Shown here: one piece after another, positions 8,554 to 16,622 of the stretch
Position numbering within the stretch: the stretch's first letter is position 1
How the letters are laid out: each line of letters opens with the position of its first letter
Assembly: GCA_012735505.1 (NCBI GenBank)
Contig: JAAYHE010000017.1
Location: 1 to 64,000, forward strand
Source: Bacillota bacterium
GTDB lineage: Bacteria > Bacillota > UBA994 > UBA5500
Direction of reading: 5' to 3'
DNA: 64,000 nucleotides
The notes under the pieces: model-generated
Database searches by the model: none
Seen by the model: only the letters and a program-made list of their open reading frames with translations
What the model was told of the DNA's origin: nothing
Program-made: the position numbers and the translations under genes

Positions 8554-8580
8554 CAGGGTAGGCAGTTGTTGCCTACCCTG
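8554..8580 (+). other. Intra-operon RNA hairpin
   Basis: CAGGGTAGGCA (8554-8564) pairs perfectly with TGCCTACCCTG (8570-8580) around a 5-base loop. There is no T-run, so it is more likely an mRNA stabiliser or processing site than a terminator. It separates the DUF5320 gene from the rest of the operon and could set different transcript levels. Confidence 0.55.
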
Positions 8581-8602
8581 AACCAGAAAGGGGATGCGCT
8601 AG

Positions 8603-8938
8603 ATGCGTATTTGTATTACCAGCCAAGGAGACACGATCGAAGCAGCTGCTGATGGAAGTTTTGGGCGAGCCGCTTACTTTATTATCTGGGAAAATGATGA
8701 GGTAGAGATTCTACCCAATCCCGGTTTTAAATCCGATCATGGTGCGGGTGTTGTCGCTAGCCAAGCCGTTATTGCTGCTAATGCCGATGTGTTAATTACC
8801 GGGCATTTGGGCCCGAATGCGGCTAAGGCGCTAAAGCCGAGCGGTGTCAAGGTGTATCGTCTGGAAGTGCCTGCGCCTACTGTTAAAGTAGTTTACCAAG
8901 CATATCTGGCCGGGGAATTAGAACCCCTCATCTGTTAG
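8603..8938 (+). CDS. COG1433 (NifX/NifB, dinitrogenase Fe-Mo cofactor-binding-like) protein
   Basis: A 111-residue single-domain protein of the NifX/NifB C-terminal superfamily, members of which bind Fe-S or Fe-Mo clusters; the Desulfovibrio orange protein belongs here. The features seen are MRICITSQGDTIEAAADGSFGRA, the GAGVVASQAVIAANADVLITG region and the HLGPNAAKAL loop. It has a single Cys at the very end, as in small family members that hold a cluster loosely. ATG 8603 is preceded by AAAGGGGATG. It is followed after 4 bases by a MinD-type ATPase, implying co-translation. Confidence 0.8.
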   Translation: MRICITSQGDTIEAAADGSFGRAAYFIIWENDEVEILPNPGFKSDHGAGVVASQAVIAANADVLITGHLGPNAAKALKPSGVKVYRLEVPAPTVKVVYQAYLAGELEPLIC

Positions 8939-8942
8939 TCCG

Positions 8943-9776
8943 ATGAACATTGCAGTCTTAAGTGGTAAAGGGGGCACCGGCAAAACTACAGTCGCAGTTA
9001 ATTTAGCGCGGGTGCTTCATTGTCGTTATGTAGATTCTGACGTAGAGGCCCCTAATGGTTTCTTGTTTTTGCAGCCCGACATACAGGATAAAGCAGATGT
9101 CTCAGTGCAAATACCCCAGATCGATGAGCAGCGTTGCAATTATTGCCTCGCCTGTGTAAAGCATTGCCAGTTCAATGCTTTATTTGGAACTGATAGCAGT
9201 ATCGTTTTTTTTGAGAAACTCTGTCACAGTTGCGGTCTTTGCTCTTTGGTTTGTAAGCAGAATGCTATCAAGGAAGTACCCCGCCGTGTTGGCTACGTGG
9301 AATTTGGTAGCAGTGCCGGAGCAGAGTGCTGGCAGGGCGTACTCATACCCGGTGAGCCAGTAACTGGCCCTGTAATCGATGCACTCAAGGCTAGGCTGGA
9401 TGGAGACTTAAGTATAATCGATTGTCCTCCGGGTAGCTCATGTAGTGTGGTGGCAGCTGCAGACAAAACCGACTTAGCCTTGCTGGTTACCGAACCAACT
9501 CCATTTGGCGTACACGACTTGCATATGGCGGTTCAGGTTACCGAAAAATTAAATTTACCGCGAGCTATTATCATTAATCGTTCGGAAGGACAAGACGCCA
9601 TTATCCAAGATTACGCTAATGCAACTGGCATCCCTATTATAGGGCGGTTGCCTTTTAGTCTAGAAGCTGCGCAGATCGTGAGCCGGGGAGAGCTTCTAGT
9701 TGACAAGGAAGAATGGCGCCAGCGATTTCAGAACTTAGCTGAGGCAGTAAGGGAGTTGATTGCATGCACCTCTTGA
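8943..9776 (+). CDS. MinD/Mrp-family P-loop ATPase with inserted 2x[4Fe-4S] ferredoxin domain (copy 1)
   Basis: Deviant Walker A motif GKGGTGKTTVAVNLA at the N-terminus. Two ferredoxin cysteine clusters are inserted near residues 60-110 (CNYCLACVKHC and CHSCGLCSLVC, each CxxCxxCxxxC-like). The central Walker motif is IIDCPPGSSC. Members (COG1149) bind ATP and Fe-S clusters and are thought to act in cluster assembly or electron supply; the ORP operon of Desulfovibrio carries two such genes. The 3' end overlaps the next, homologous gene by 13 bases. Exact role unknown. Confidence 0.85.
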   Translation: MNIAVLSGKGGTGKTTVAVNLARVLHCRYVDSDVEAPNGFLFLQPDIQDKADVSVQIPQIDEQRCNYCLACVKHCQFNALFGTDSSIVFFEKLCHSCGLCSLVCKQNAIKEVPRRVGYVEFGSSAGAECWQGVLIPGEPVTGPVIDALKARLDGDLSIIDCPPGSSCSVVAAADKTDLALLVTEPTPFGVHDLHMAVQVTEKLNLPRAIIINRSEGQDAIIQDYANATGIPIIGRLPFSLEAAQIVSRGELLVDKEEWRQRFQNLAEAVRELIACTS

Positions 9777-10633
9777 TCGTAAGTGGTAAAGGAGGAACGG
9801 GCAAGACAACTTTGGCTGCTGCTTTGGCCCAGCTATCAGGTTCTGAAATGGTAATCGATTGCGACGTAGAAGCTTCTAACCTGCATTTATTATTGGCAGA
9901 AAATGACTTGCAGAGGCAGCAATTCTCAGGAGCTAAGATAGCCAAAGAACAGGCTAACGATTGTAGGCGCTGTGGCTTGTGTACCGATTATTGCCGTTTT
10001 GGAGCTATCCACGATGGCCAGGTTGATTCTAACCTGTGTGAGGGGTGTGGAGTTTGTGTATACGTTTGTCCTGAAAACCATCTCGTCTTGACAGATATGG
10101 TGACTGGGACCTGCGTTCTTAGCCAAACCTCAAACGGTTTAATGAGTCGAGCAGAGATGGAGCCTGGAGCTGAGGGTTCGGGTAAATTGGTCACTGAAAT
10201 AAGGCGTCAGGGCCGCTTGGCGGTTCCCAACGCCCAATTGACCCTTCTTGATGGCCCGCCTGGGTTAGGCTGTGCAGTAATAGCTTCCATGACGGGTTGC
10301 CAATTAGCGTTAGTAGTAGCAGAAGCTAGCTTGGCTGGTTTGAGTGATGCTAGGCGCATTTTAGCTCTACTAAAACAGATGGAAGTTGAGGCCTTATTGT
10401 GCATCAACCGCTATGACATTAACCTCGAGGCAAGCCTGGAAATTGAACAATTATGTGACCAACAGCAGATCCCTCTGGTAGGCAAAATACCTCACGACCC
10501 TATGGTACGAAGGGCGCAGCGGCACAATCAATCGGTGCTCGAGTATCCAACAAGTCCGGCCGCCCAAGCAATTTTTGCGCTGTGGAAAGAACTAAGATCG
10601 CGGATAGCGAAGCAAGGAGGAAGCATAGAATGA
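9764..10633 (+). CDS. MinD/Mrp-family P-loop ATPase with inserted 2x[4Fe-4S] ferredoxin domain (copy 2)
   Basis: Paralogue of the preceding gene, 289 residues. Walker A is SGKGGTGKTTLAAALA. The ferredoxin insert has CRRCGLCTDYC and CEGCGVCVYVC. The central ATPase motif is LLDGPPGLGC. The two ATPases are consistently paired in ORP-type operons and may heterodimerise (family knowledge plus inference). Its stop codon overlaps the start of the next gene as ATGA (10630-10633), a sign of translational coupling. Confidence 0.85.
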   Translation: MHLLIVSGKGGTGKTTLAAALAQLSGSEMVIDCDVEASNLHLLLAENDLQRQQFSGAKIAKEQANDCRRCGLCTDYCRFGAIHDGQVDSNLCEGCGVCVYVCPENHLVLTDMVTGTCVLSQTSNGLMSRAEMEPGAEGSGKLVTEIRRQGRLAVPNAQLTLLDGPPGLGCAVIASMTGCQLALVVAEASLAGLSDARRILALLKQMEVEALLCINRYDINLEASLEIEQLCDQQQIPLVGKIPHDPMVRRAQRHNQSVLEYPTSPAAQAIFALWKELRSRIAKQGGSIE

Positions 10634-10959
10634 AAATAGCCATACCTGCGCAGAACGAACAAGTGGCAGCTCATTTCGGCCATTGCCCCGAATTTATGTT
10701 AGCAAATGTGGTTGATGGTCGCTTAGGAGAACTCGTTAGCGTCCCGAACCCCGGGCATCGGCCTGGGTTTTTACCGCAGTGGCTAGGAGAGCAGGGAGTT
10801 ACAGTCGTGATTGCCGGTGGGATAGGAGCTAGCGCAATGCAGATTTTTCAACAGCAGGGTATAGAAGTTGTTGTTGGTGTACAAGGAAAAGTTACAACTG
10901 CCCTCGAACAATACCTAAAGGGTGAGCTCCGTCCCGATAATAATATTTGTCATCATTAG
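10630..10959 (+). CDS. COG1433 (NifX/NifB-like) protein, second copy
   Basis: 109 residues, beginning MKIAIPAQNEQVAAHFGHCPEFM, the classic start of COG1433 proteins with the conserved HFGHC. A GGIGASAMQIFQQQGIEVV segment and a short C-terminal VTTALEQYLKGEL follow. The ATG at 10630 overlaps the previous stop and follows AGGAGG; the upstream in-frame ATG at 10582 lies inside the ATPase gene. It is a candidate cluster carrier for the two Fe-S ATPases upstream. The HFGHC motif distinguishes it from the first COG1433 protein. Confidence 0.85.
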   Translation: MKIAIPAQNEQVAAHFGHCPEFMLANVVDGRLGELVSVPNPGHRPGFLPQWLGEQGVTVVIAGGIGASAMQIFQQQGIEVVVGVQGKVTTALEQYLKGELRPDNNICHH

Positions 10960-10985
10960 GTTATTTTTGTTTCCAGGAGGTTGTT

Positions 10986-11366
10986 ATGGCAGCGAGACCG
11001 CGTAAACATCGAGTCGTAGAAAGAGAACCCATTCATTCTGTTTTCAAACCAGCCGGAGTGCCTAATGCAGCCCTGGACGAGATAGTGTTAACGGTGGAGC
11101 AGTTCGAAGCCATTAGGTTGAAAGATCTGGAAGGCTTAGAGCAGGAGGCTTGCGCCGAACTGATGCATATCTCGCGCCCTACCTTCCAGCGTGTGTTAAC
11201 GCGCGCGCGGGAGAGTGTGGCTCGTGCATTGGTAGAAGGCAAAGCTTTGCGTATTGAAGGCGGTCATTACCGCCTGCGACAGCAACTAGCCCCGGGCTGC
11301 GGGCGCGGCCACCATCGCAGACGGCATAGGCAGGGTCGGTGGTCTCACAAGGGTGCAAGAGAATAA
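10986..11366 (+). CDS. DUF134 (COG1342) predicted DNA-binding protein
   Basis: 126 residues. The N-terminus MAARPRKHRVVEREP and the sigma-70 region 4-like helix-turn-helix (LKDLEGLEQEACAELMHISR followed by PTFQRVLTRARESVA) match DUF134. The C-terminus is His/Arg/Gly-rich (GRGHHRRRHRQGRW), possibly metal-binding. ATG 10986 has AGGAGG 5-6 bases upstream. DUF134 genes accompany COG1433 genes in many anaerobes. I infer that it is the operon's own regulator acting on the duplicated CATATG-TCATAAC sites at 8193-8240; this is not shown. Confidence 0.85.
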   Translation: MAARPRKHRVVEREPIHSVFKPAGVPNAALDEIVLTVEQFEAIRLKDLEGLEQEACAELMHISRPTFQRVLTRARESVARALVEGKALRIEGGHYRLRQQLAPGCGRGHHRRRHRQGRWSHKGARE

Positions 11367-11390
11367 GGGGCGAAAAAGTTTAGCGCGCAT

Positions 11391-11494
11391 CCCCGGTCGG
11401 CCTGCGGCCTCCCGGGCGGTTGCAATTCAAAATGTCCAGCCCTAAGTGAGCTGGACATTTTTCATGACGCCCTACAGATACTGCATACTGTGGG
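11391..11494 (+). repeat. Dispersed repeat, family II, copy 2, with terminator hairpin
   Basis: Same organisation as 7924-8030: CCCCGGTCGGCCTGCGGCCT, CCCGGGCGG, ATTCAAAAT, hairpin, TTTTTCATG, then CCTACAGATACTGCATACTG. The hairpin arms are AATGTCCAGC (11431-11440) and GCTGGACATT (11450-11459). They differ from copy 1 at paired positions, so pairing is kept. The element ends the ORP-like operon. Confidence 0.75.
11431..11462 (+). terminator. Terminator of the ORP-like operon (inside repeat family II)
   Basis: 10-bp stem (11431-11440 with 11450-11459) followed by a T-run, 65 bases after the DUF134 stop codon. Confidence 0.7.
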
Positions 11495-11502
11495 GGATTT
11501 AT

Positions 11503-11871
11503 CTAGCTTACTGTCAACTCGAATTCAGGTTGTTCGTAGAGGTGTTTCTTAACAAAACAGGCGTTAGCGGCTCTGGCCACCCGGTCGCGGTGCTCGGCGG
11601 GGAAATCTTCGGGCAGCACCAATTCCATTTTAATCTTAGTGGCCAGCTTCGTGCCTGGGTCGCGATCGACATCAACCAGCAATTTCATACCTTCGGTGCT
11701 TAACTTGCGGGAGCGGCAGTAACCAGCTGCTGTCAGTGCGGCACAAGTCCCCAAGGATACAATGAACAAATCAAAGGGGGAGGGGGCTACTCCGCCGCTT
11801 GTTTGCACTACAAAATCTTTAAAGTGGGCATCGGCCCGTCCGTCAACTAGACGAATTTCCATATCGGCCAT
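11503..11871 (-). CDS. OsmC-family protein
   Basis: 122-residue OsmC/Ohr-superfamily protein. Members detoxify organic hydroperoxides or bind small thiols through two cysteines. Seen here: SPFDLFIVSLGTCAALTAAGYC with the first conserved Cys, and ANACFVKKHL holding the second in a C-x-x-K context. It starts MADMEIRLVDG; a second ATG (MEIRLV) three codons in is possible. AGGAGG lies upstream of the first ATG on the minus strand. It is a single gene convergent with the ORP-like operon. Reductant and substrate cannot be inferred. Confidence 0.8.
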   Translation of the reverse strand: MADMEIRLVDGRADAHFKDFVVQTSGGVAPSPFDLFIVSLGTCAALTAAGYCRSRKLSTEGMKLLVDVDRDPGTKLATKIKMELVLPEDFPAEHRDRVARAANACFVKKHLYEQPEFELTVS

Positions 11872-12069
11872 GTCAAGAACCTCCTTCTTTGCACAAGCTA
11901 ATAGTTGCTCTGCGACTATTAGCCCGCAACGCTCAAGCGTCGCTATGTTTATGCTTCTACATATAGTGATGCTTTCCCTGCTAGCTTATGCCGACAGCCG
12001 AGTATTATGTGTCATTCGGAGCATACTGAAGAACAAGAGACAATTTACAATTTCTACCCTGCAGGTCGC

Positions 12070-12099
12070 TTGACAGCGGCAGCCTGCATCGGGTAAATT
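12070..12099 (+). promoter_or_regulatory. Promoter of the gltX T-box transcript
   Basis: TTGACA (12070-12075) and TAAATT (12094-12099) with an 18-base spacer. The predicted start near 12106 fits the 5' end of the T-box leader. Confidence 0.55.
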
Positions 12100-12105
12100 A
12101 AGGTT

Positions 12106-12351
12106 AATAGCAATGAAGGGGAGCTAGTACTAAACAAGCTGGTTACAGAGAGCTGGGAATGGTGGAAGCCCGGTACCGAGGCGGTTTAGGAAGAGGCCCC
12201 GGAGCTGCAGGTCGAAATGAGTAGTAGACCGAGCCGGCACCTCACCGTTAACGAGGGAGGCGATTCTTAGCCTCAATTTGAGTAGGCTGCCGTAGGCAGC
12301 CATAGGGTGGTACCGTGAGCAAAGCTCGCCCCTAAAGTGGGGCGGGCTTTT
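12106..12351 (+). promoter_or_regulatory. T-box riboswitch leader of gltX (Glu, specifier GAA)
   Basis: It holds the conserved T-box AGGGTGGTACCGTG (12304-12317), which pairs with the uncharged tRNA acceptor end. A terminator stem follows: GCTCGCCCC 12324-12332 with GGGGCGGGC 12339-12347, then T's. Upstream are the stem I apical features AGAGAGC and GGTGGAAGCCC. The specifier is read as GAA at 12190-12192, 8 bases before GGAGCTG. In the lysS leader the triplet at the same spacing is AAG, which supports this register. Uncharged tRNA-Glu should favour read-through into gltX. Confidence 0.88.
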
Positions 12352-12373
12352 ATACTTAGTAAGGAGGATGGTT

Positions 12374-13825
12374 ATGGAGTTAAGAAAACCGGTGCGCGTG
12401 CGCATGGCGCCTAGCCCCACGGGCGACGCTCATGTTGGCCATGCTCGCACTACGCTTTACAACTATCTGTTGGCTCGCCAACATGGGGGCACTTTTATCC
12501 TGCGTATCGATGATACTGACACCAAGCGTAATGTCGAAGAAGCAGAAACTGGCGTGTATCGGGGACTGCGCTGGCTGGGTTTAGATTGGGATGAAGGTCC
12601 GGATAAAGGCGGTCCCCACGCCCCGTATCGTCAGAGTGAACGTCTGCCTATCTACCACAAATACGTCAAGCAGCTATTAGAAAGTGGCAAGGCCTACGAG
12701 TGCTTCTGCACGCCCGAAGAATTGGAAGCTGAGCGTGAGGCTCAGCAAGAAGCAAAGGTAGATATCAAGTACAGCGGGAAATGCCGTCATCTGACCGAGG
12801 CAGAGAGGGAAGAATTGCGGGCGGCAGGTCGGGTGCCTACCGTGCGGCTGAAAGTGCCCGATAAGAAGATCGGCTTTCATGATTTGGTGAGGGGCTGGAT
12901 CGAAGCCGATGGCTCTCTCATTGGCGATTTCATTATCCTTAAGTCTAACGGCATCCCGGTTTACAATTTTGCGACCGTTATCGATGATCACCTGATGCAG
13001 ATTAACCAGGTGACGCGCGGAGCCGAGCATATTTCTAATACCTTCCCGCAAATTTTGATTTATCAAGCCTTGGGCTTTGAAATCCCCCAGTTTGCCCATT
13101 TTAGCCTGATGCTCAACGAAGATCGTAGCAAAATGAGTAAGCGTAAGGGAGCCACCTTTGTCGGCCAATACGCCGAAATGGGTTACTTACCCGAAGCTAT
13201 GATTAACTTCCTAGCTTTTCTAGGCTGGAGCCCGGGTGAAGAGGTCGTAGATGAGATAATGGACATGGATGATTTACTCGAGAAGTTCTCCTTGGAACAC
13301 TGTTCGGCTTCTAACGCTGTTTTTGACATCAAAAAGCTCGACTGGATCAATGCTAAGTGGATTCGTCGTCTAGAGCCAGCCGACCTGGCACAGCGTTTGG
13401 TTCCCTTCTTACAAAAGGCAGGTTTTATCGGCGACGATTATGATCTAGACCACTTAACGAAGGTTGCTAGCTTGATTCAAGAGCGACTACCTCGTTTAGA
13501 TGCGGTCAGAGATTTCCATTATCTTTTCTTAGAACCCGAGGTGCCAACGACAGAGATAAAGAAGGTGCTGAAGGATAAAGATGGGCAGGCAGGTCTGCAG
13601 GCCGTCATCGCCGCCACCGAATCCTTGCCCTGGCAAGAGGCCGAATTGGAAACGGCTATTCGGCAGACTCAGGCCGAACTCGGTTGGAGCACCAAGGAGC
13701 TATTTATGACGCTTCGCTTGGCTCTTTGCGGCGGCAAGGTTTCACCGCCCCTTTTCTCAACCATGGAGGTCATCGGTAAAGAGCGAGTTATCCGCCGTTT
13801 GCAGGCTGCTGCAGCCTTATTGTAG
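12374..13825 (+). CDS. gltX: Glutamyl-tRNA synthetase
   Basis: Class I synthetase that charges tRNA-Glu (and, in many Firmicutes, tRNA-Gln for later amidation). 483 residues, normal length. The HIGH-type motif is in MAPSPTGDAHVGHARTTLYN; the KMSKS-type motif is SKMSKRKG near residue 255. A typical GluRS Cys set is visible as CFCTPEELE and GKCRHLT. ATG 12374 is chosen because AAGGAGG (12361-12367) would abut the ATG at 12368. It is expressed from its own T-box leader and ends at a strong terminator shared with the convergent udk. Confidence 0.95.
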   Translation: MELRKPVRVRMAPSPTGDAHVGHARTTLYNYLLARQHGGTFILRIDDTDTKRNVEEAETGVYRGLRWLGLDWDEGPDKGGPHAPYRQSERLPIYHKYVKQLLESGKAYECFCTPEELEAEREAQQEAKVDIKYSGKCRHLTEAEREELRAAGRVPTVRLKVPDKKIGFHDLVRGWIEADGSLIGDFIILKSNGIPVYNFATVIDDHLMQINQVTRGAEHISNTFPQILIYQALGFEIPQFAHFSLMLNEDRSKMSKRKGATFVGQYAEMGYLPEAMINFLAFLGWSPGEEVVDEIMDMDDLLEKFSLEHCSASNAVFDIKKLDWINAKWIRRLEPADLAQRLVPFLQKAGFIGDDYDLDHLTKVASLIQERLPRLDAVRDFHYLFLEPEVPTTEIKKVLKDKDGQAGLQAVIAATESLPWQEAELETAIRQTQAELGWSTKELFMTLRLALCGGKVSPPLFSTMEVIGKERVIRRLQAAAALL

Positions 13826-13850
13826 CGAGACTTTAACTAGAATAATAAAA

Positions 13851-13884
13851 GGCTCCACAGACCTTCTTGGCTGTGGAGTTTTTT
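13851..13884. terminator. Bidirectional terminator between gltX and udk
   Basis: CTCCACAG and CTGTGGAG form a stem with a 10-base loop, T's on one side and A's on the other (AATAATAAAA before, TTTTTTATTA after). It serves the convergent genes on both strands. Confidence 0.8.
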
Positions 13885-13885
13885 A

Positions 13886-14512
13886 TTATAGAGCCGCAAC
13901 ACTGCGCAAGCGGGCTACAATCATGTCGATAGCGACCTGATTTTGCCCGCCTTCGGGCACGATAATATCTGCATAGCGCTTGCTCGGTTCCACAAATTGC
14001 TCGTGCATTGGCTTGACTGTAGTTAGATATTGTTCGATTACCGATTCTAGGGTGCGCTGCCGCTCGTGAATATCTCTAACCAGGCGGCGTAAAATGCGGG
14101 TATCCGAATCGGTGTCTACAAAAATACGCAAATCCATGCGTTCTCGCAGGGCGGCGTTTTCTAAGACTAGGATACCTTCCACCAAGATAATCCGGCGTGG
14201 TTTGACTAAGACTTCTAGTTCGCGCCGAATGTGTTGCGTGAAATCATATTCGGGCATATAAATGGGGCGCCCTGCCCGCAGCTCGTCTAGATGTTTGATT
14301 AGCAAATCTGTCTCGAAAGCAAGAGGATGATCGTAGTTAATTTTCACCCTCTCTTCGAAAGGCAGATGTTTTTGATCCCGATAATAATTGTCGTGCCGGA
14401 TGAGGACTATTTCACCTGGGAGTGCCTTGCTTAGGCGCTCTGACAGTGTTGACTTGCCCGAACCAGTTCCGCCTGCGATGCCTACGACATAGGGCAGTTT
14501 ATTAGTTTGCAT
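13886..14512 (-). CDS. udk: Uridine kinase
   Basis: Phosphorylates uridine and cytidine with ATP or GTP. 208 residues, normal length. The P-loop GIAGGTGSGKSTLSERL is at the N-terminus, then RHDNYYRDQKHLPFEERVKINYDHP (lid and substrate region), YMPEYDFTQHIR, and LVEGILVLEN (Walker B-like). It lies directly downstream of the nucleoside ABC transporter on the same strand (14 bases after the permease), so import and phosphorylation are probably co-expressed. Confidence 0.95.
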   Translation of the reverse strand: MQTNKLPYVVGIAGGTGSGKSTLSERLSKALPGEIVLIRHDNYYRDQKHLPFEERVKINYDHPLAFETDLLIKHLDELRAGRPIYMPEYDFTQHIRRELEVLVKPRRIILVEGILVLENAALRERMDLRIFVDTDSDTRILRRLVRDIHERQRTLESVIEQYLTTVKPMHEQFVEPSKRYADIIVPEGGQNQVAIDMIVARLRSVAAL

Positions 14513-14526
14513 ACTGATTCCTACCT

Positions 14527-15474
14527 TTAGCGTTGGTCTACATCATAGGGCTGGCCAGAAGCCGCAGGTCCCACAGAACGCCCCACGAAACCAGCTAGGG
14601 CTAGCATAGTAATCACGTAGGGGAAAGTCGCCATGAGGGACGATGGGATATATTGGCCAATACCTAATAGGTTAGAAGATACTTGTACTGCCTCGGAAAC
14701 ACCAAATAGGAGGCAAGCAGCCATAGTGCCCAGAGGTGTCCATTTACCAAAGATAACTGCGGCTAAGGCGATAAAACCACGTCCAGCAGCCATATTCTCC
14801 AAGAAAGCACTGCCTATGCCAATAGATAGAACGCTACCAGCGAAACCTGCAAGCACGCCGCTGAGAATAACACCAAGATAACGAATACGGTAGACGTTGA
14901 TACCGACAGTATCGGCAGCGTGGGGGTGTTCTCCTACTGCCCGAATGCGTAGTCCCAAGGGCGTGTGGAAAAGAACGAGATGGGTTACGAGCGCGAGAAT
15001 GAAGGCCAGATAAACACCAGGTGAATGTTGGCCTAGTATTTCTCCTAACCATGGCAAATCCCTAATGAAGGGGATGGACCAATCGCTTAGACCCGGTGCT
15101 TTTTCCAATAGCAGGTGCCCGCCCTGGTCAAAAATGCTTTTCATGAGAAAAGAGCTTAAGCCTGCCGCTAAGATATTGATAGCCGTACCACTAATGACCT
15201 GATTAGCTTTGAAACGGATGGAAAGCACACCATGTAGGGCCGCTAGCAATGCTCCTGCTATCATAGCAGCCAAAACACCAAGCCAGGGTTGGTGGGTAAC
15301 AATAGTGACGGCCACTGCCATAAAGGCCCCCATAGTGATCATGCCTTCTAAGGCGATATTGACTACACCCGCTCGCTCGGAGAAAATGCCTCCGAGACCA
15401 GCCAGTAATAGTACCGCTGCCGAGCGGACTGCAAAAAACAGCAGAGTAGTGATGGTCACATAATTTAGGTTCAT
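14527..15474 (-). CDS. Nucleoside ABC transporter permease (NupQ/BmpC-like)
   Basis: Second permease of a BmpA-type nucleoside importer, 315 residues and about eight hydrophobic segments. Seen: ERAGVVNIALEGMITMGAFMA near the N-terminus, a highly conserved motif of this branched-chain amino acid/sugar-like permease family, and the EAA-like GVNVYRIRYLGV-type segment (here VGINVYRIRYLGVILSG). Its start overlaps the stop of the upstream permease by 4 bases. With the paired permease it forms the membrane channel for purine or pyrimidine nucleosides; the udk neighbour favours nucleosides as substrate. Confidence 0.88.
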   Translation of the reverse strand: MNLNYVTITTLLFFAVRSAAVLLLAGLGGIFSERAGVVNIALEGMITMGAFMAVAVTIVTHQPWLGVLAAMIAGALLAALHGVLSIRFKANQVISGTAINILAAGLSSFLMKSIFDQGGHLLLEKAPGLSDWSIPFIRDLPWLGEILGQHSPGVYLAFILALVTHLVLFHTPLGLRIRAVGEHPHAADTVGINVYRIRYLGVILSGVLAGFAGSVLSIGIGSAFLENMAAGRGFIALAAVIFGKWTPLGTMAACLLFGVSEAVQVSSNLLGIGQYIPSSLMATFPYVITMLALAGFVGRSVGPAASGQPYDVDQR

Positions 15475-16622
15475 GCCGCTTTCCCCCTTTGAGGCAGATG
15501 CTTCATGATGAGTTTGATTATCTCGTCAGCTGCCACGAAAAAGATAATGCATGCTTGCATGATGCCGATTACCTGCCTGGGTACTCCGGTAGAGAGTTGA
15601 ATCATAGCCGAAGACCGGTACAAGACGCCATATAACAGGGCTGCGAGTACAACTCCTACAGGGTGGTTGCGGCCGATAAGGGCCACGGCAACGCCGTCTA
15701 AGCCTACGCCGGTAAAACCAAAGAGCTGGAAAACACGGCGTTTAACACCAAGAGTTTGTATGGCTCCCCCTAGGCCTGCTAACATGCCACTGATCACCAG
15801 GGCACTCAACAGGCGTCTGGGGACATTAATGCCGGCATATTTGGCCGCGTCCGGATTGTGACCAGTAGCGCGAATTTCATAGCCGAATTTGGTACGCCAC
15901 AGCAAATAGTAGGTGACGGCTACAGCGGCGGCAGCAATTAGAATTCCCCAGTTAGCGGTCGTGCCCATGAATCGTCCAATCAAGGCTTTCGGATCTACCT
16001 CGTAGGTTGCCTGATAGCCAGGCGCCTTGAGCCATGCAGACATGATCAGGGTATTAGTGAGGTAAAGGGCGATATAGTTCATCATGATAGTATTGATGAC
16101 TTCGTGAACGCCGCGTTTGGCCTTAAGCCACCCGGGAATTGCGCCCCAAAGACCTCCGGCTAGAGTGCCTGCTAGCAAACAAGCTGGCAATAGGAGAATT
16201 CGCGGGAGAAAATGCAGCTTGATGCCGACGATACCTGCCGCCAAGAGGCCCATCATATACTGCCCTTCGGCACCGATATTGAACATGCCAGTACGGAAGG
16301 CAAAGGCTACCGATAAGCCTGTAAATACTAAGGGGGTCGCCTGACCTATGACATCTAGGAAACTGCGCGGGCTGCCAAACACGCTTTCTAAAATAGCTAG
16401 GTACACAGCTAGCGGGTTTTTGCCGATCGAGAGAACGAATAGGCCCCCGACCAATAGCCCGAACGCAATAGCAGTTAGTGGCACCTTTAAATTAGTTTCC
16501 CAATTAGCCTGCCACACTTGTTTGATATAGGTTATAGTGCGCCGGGGCAAATGTTTGATAAAGGTTGAAATGCGCTGGGGCCAACCTGCCGGGTTTGAAC
16601 TTTGTTTAGCTGGCAACCCCAT
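15471..16622 (-). CDS. Nucleoside ABC transporter permease (NupP/BmpB-like)
   Basis: First permease of the importer, 383 residues. A soluble N-terminal stretch of about 45 residues precedes the first membrane segment. It contains the family motif RTGMFNIGAEGQYMMGLLAA and the coupling-loop region YAGINVPRRLLSALVISG. Its start overlaps the ATPase gene by 17 bases and its end overlaps the next permease by 4 bases, so the three genes are tightly coupled. It is related to the other permease, as is usual for heterodimeric nucleoside importers. Confidence 0.88.
   Translation of the reverse strand: MGLPAKQSSNPAGWPQRISTFIKHLPRRTITYIKQVWQANWETNLKVPLTAIAFGLLVGGLFVLSIGKNPLAVYLAILESVFGSPRSFLDVIGQATPLVFTGLSVAFAFRTGMFNIGAEGQYMMGLLAAGIVGIKLHFLPRILLLPACLLAGTLAGGLWGAIPGWLKAKRGVHEVINTIMMNYIALYLTNTLIMSAWLKAPGYQATYEVDPKALIGRFMGTTANWGILIAAAAVAVTYYLLWRTKFGYEIRATGHNPDAAKYAGINVPRRLLSALVISGMLAGLGGAIQTLGVKRRVFQLFGFTGVGLDGVAVALIGRNHPVGVVLAALLYGVLYRSSAMIQLSTGVPRQVIGIMQACIIFFVAADEIIKLIMKHLPQRGKAA

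Noticed and set aside
12677-13168. Long minus-strand open frame inside gltX
   Set aside because: Shadow of the real coding strand; gltX motifs are intact in the plus frame.
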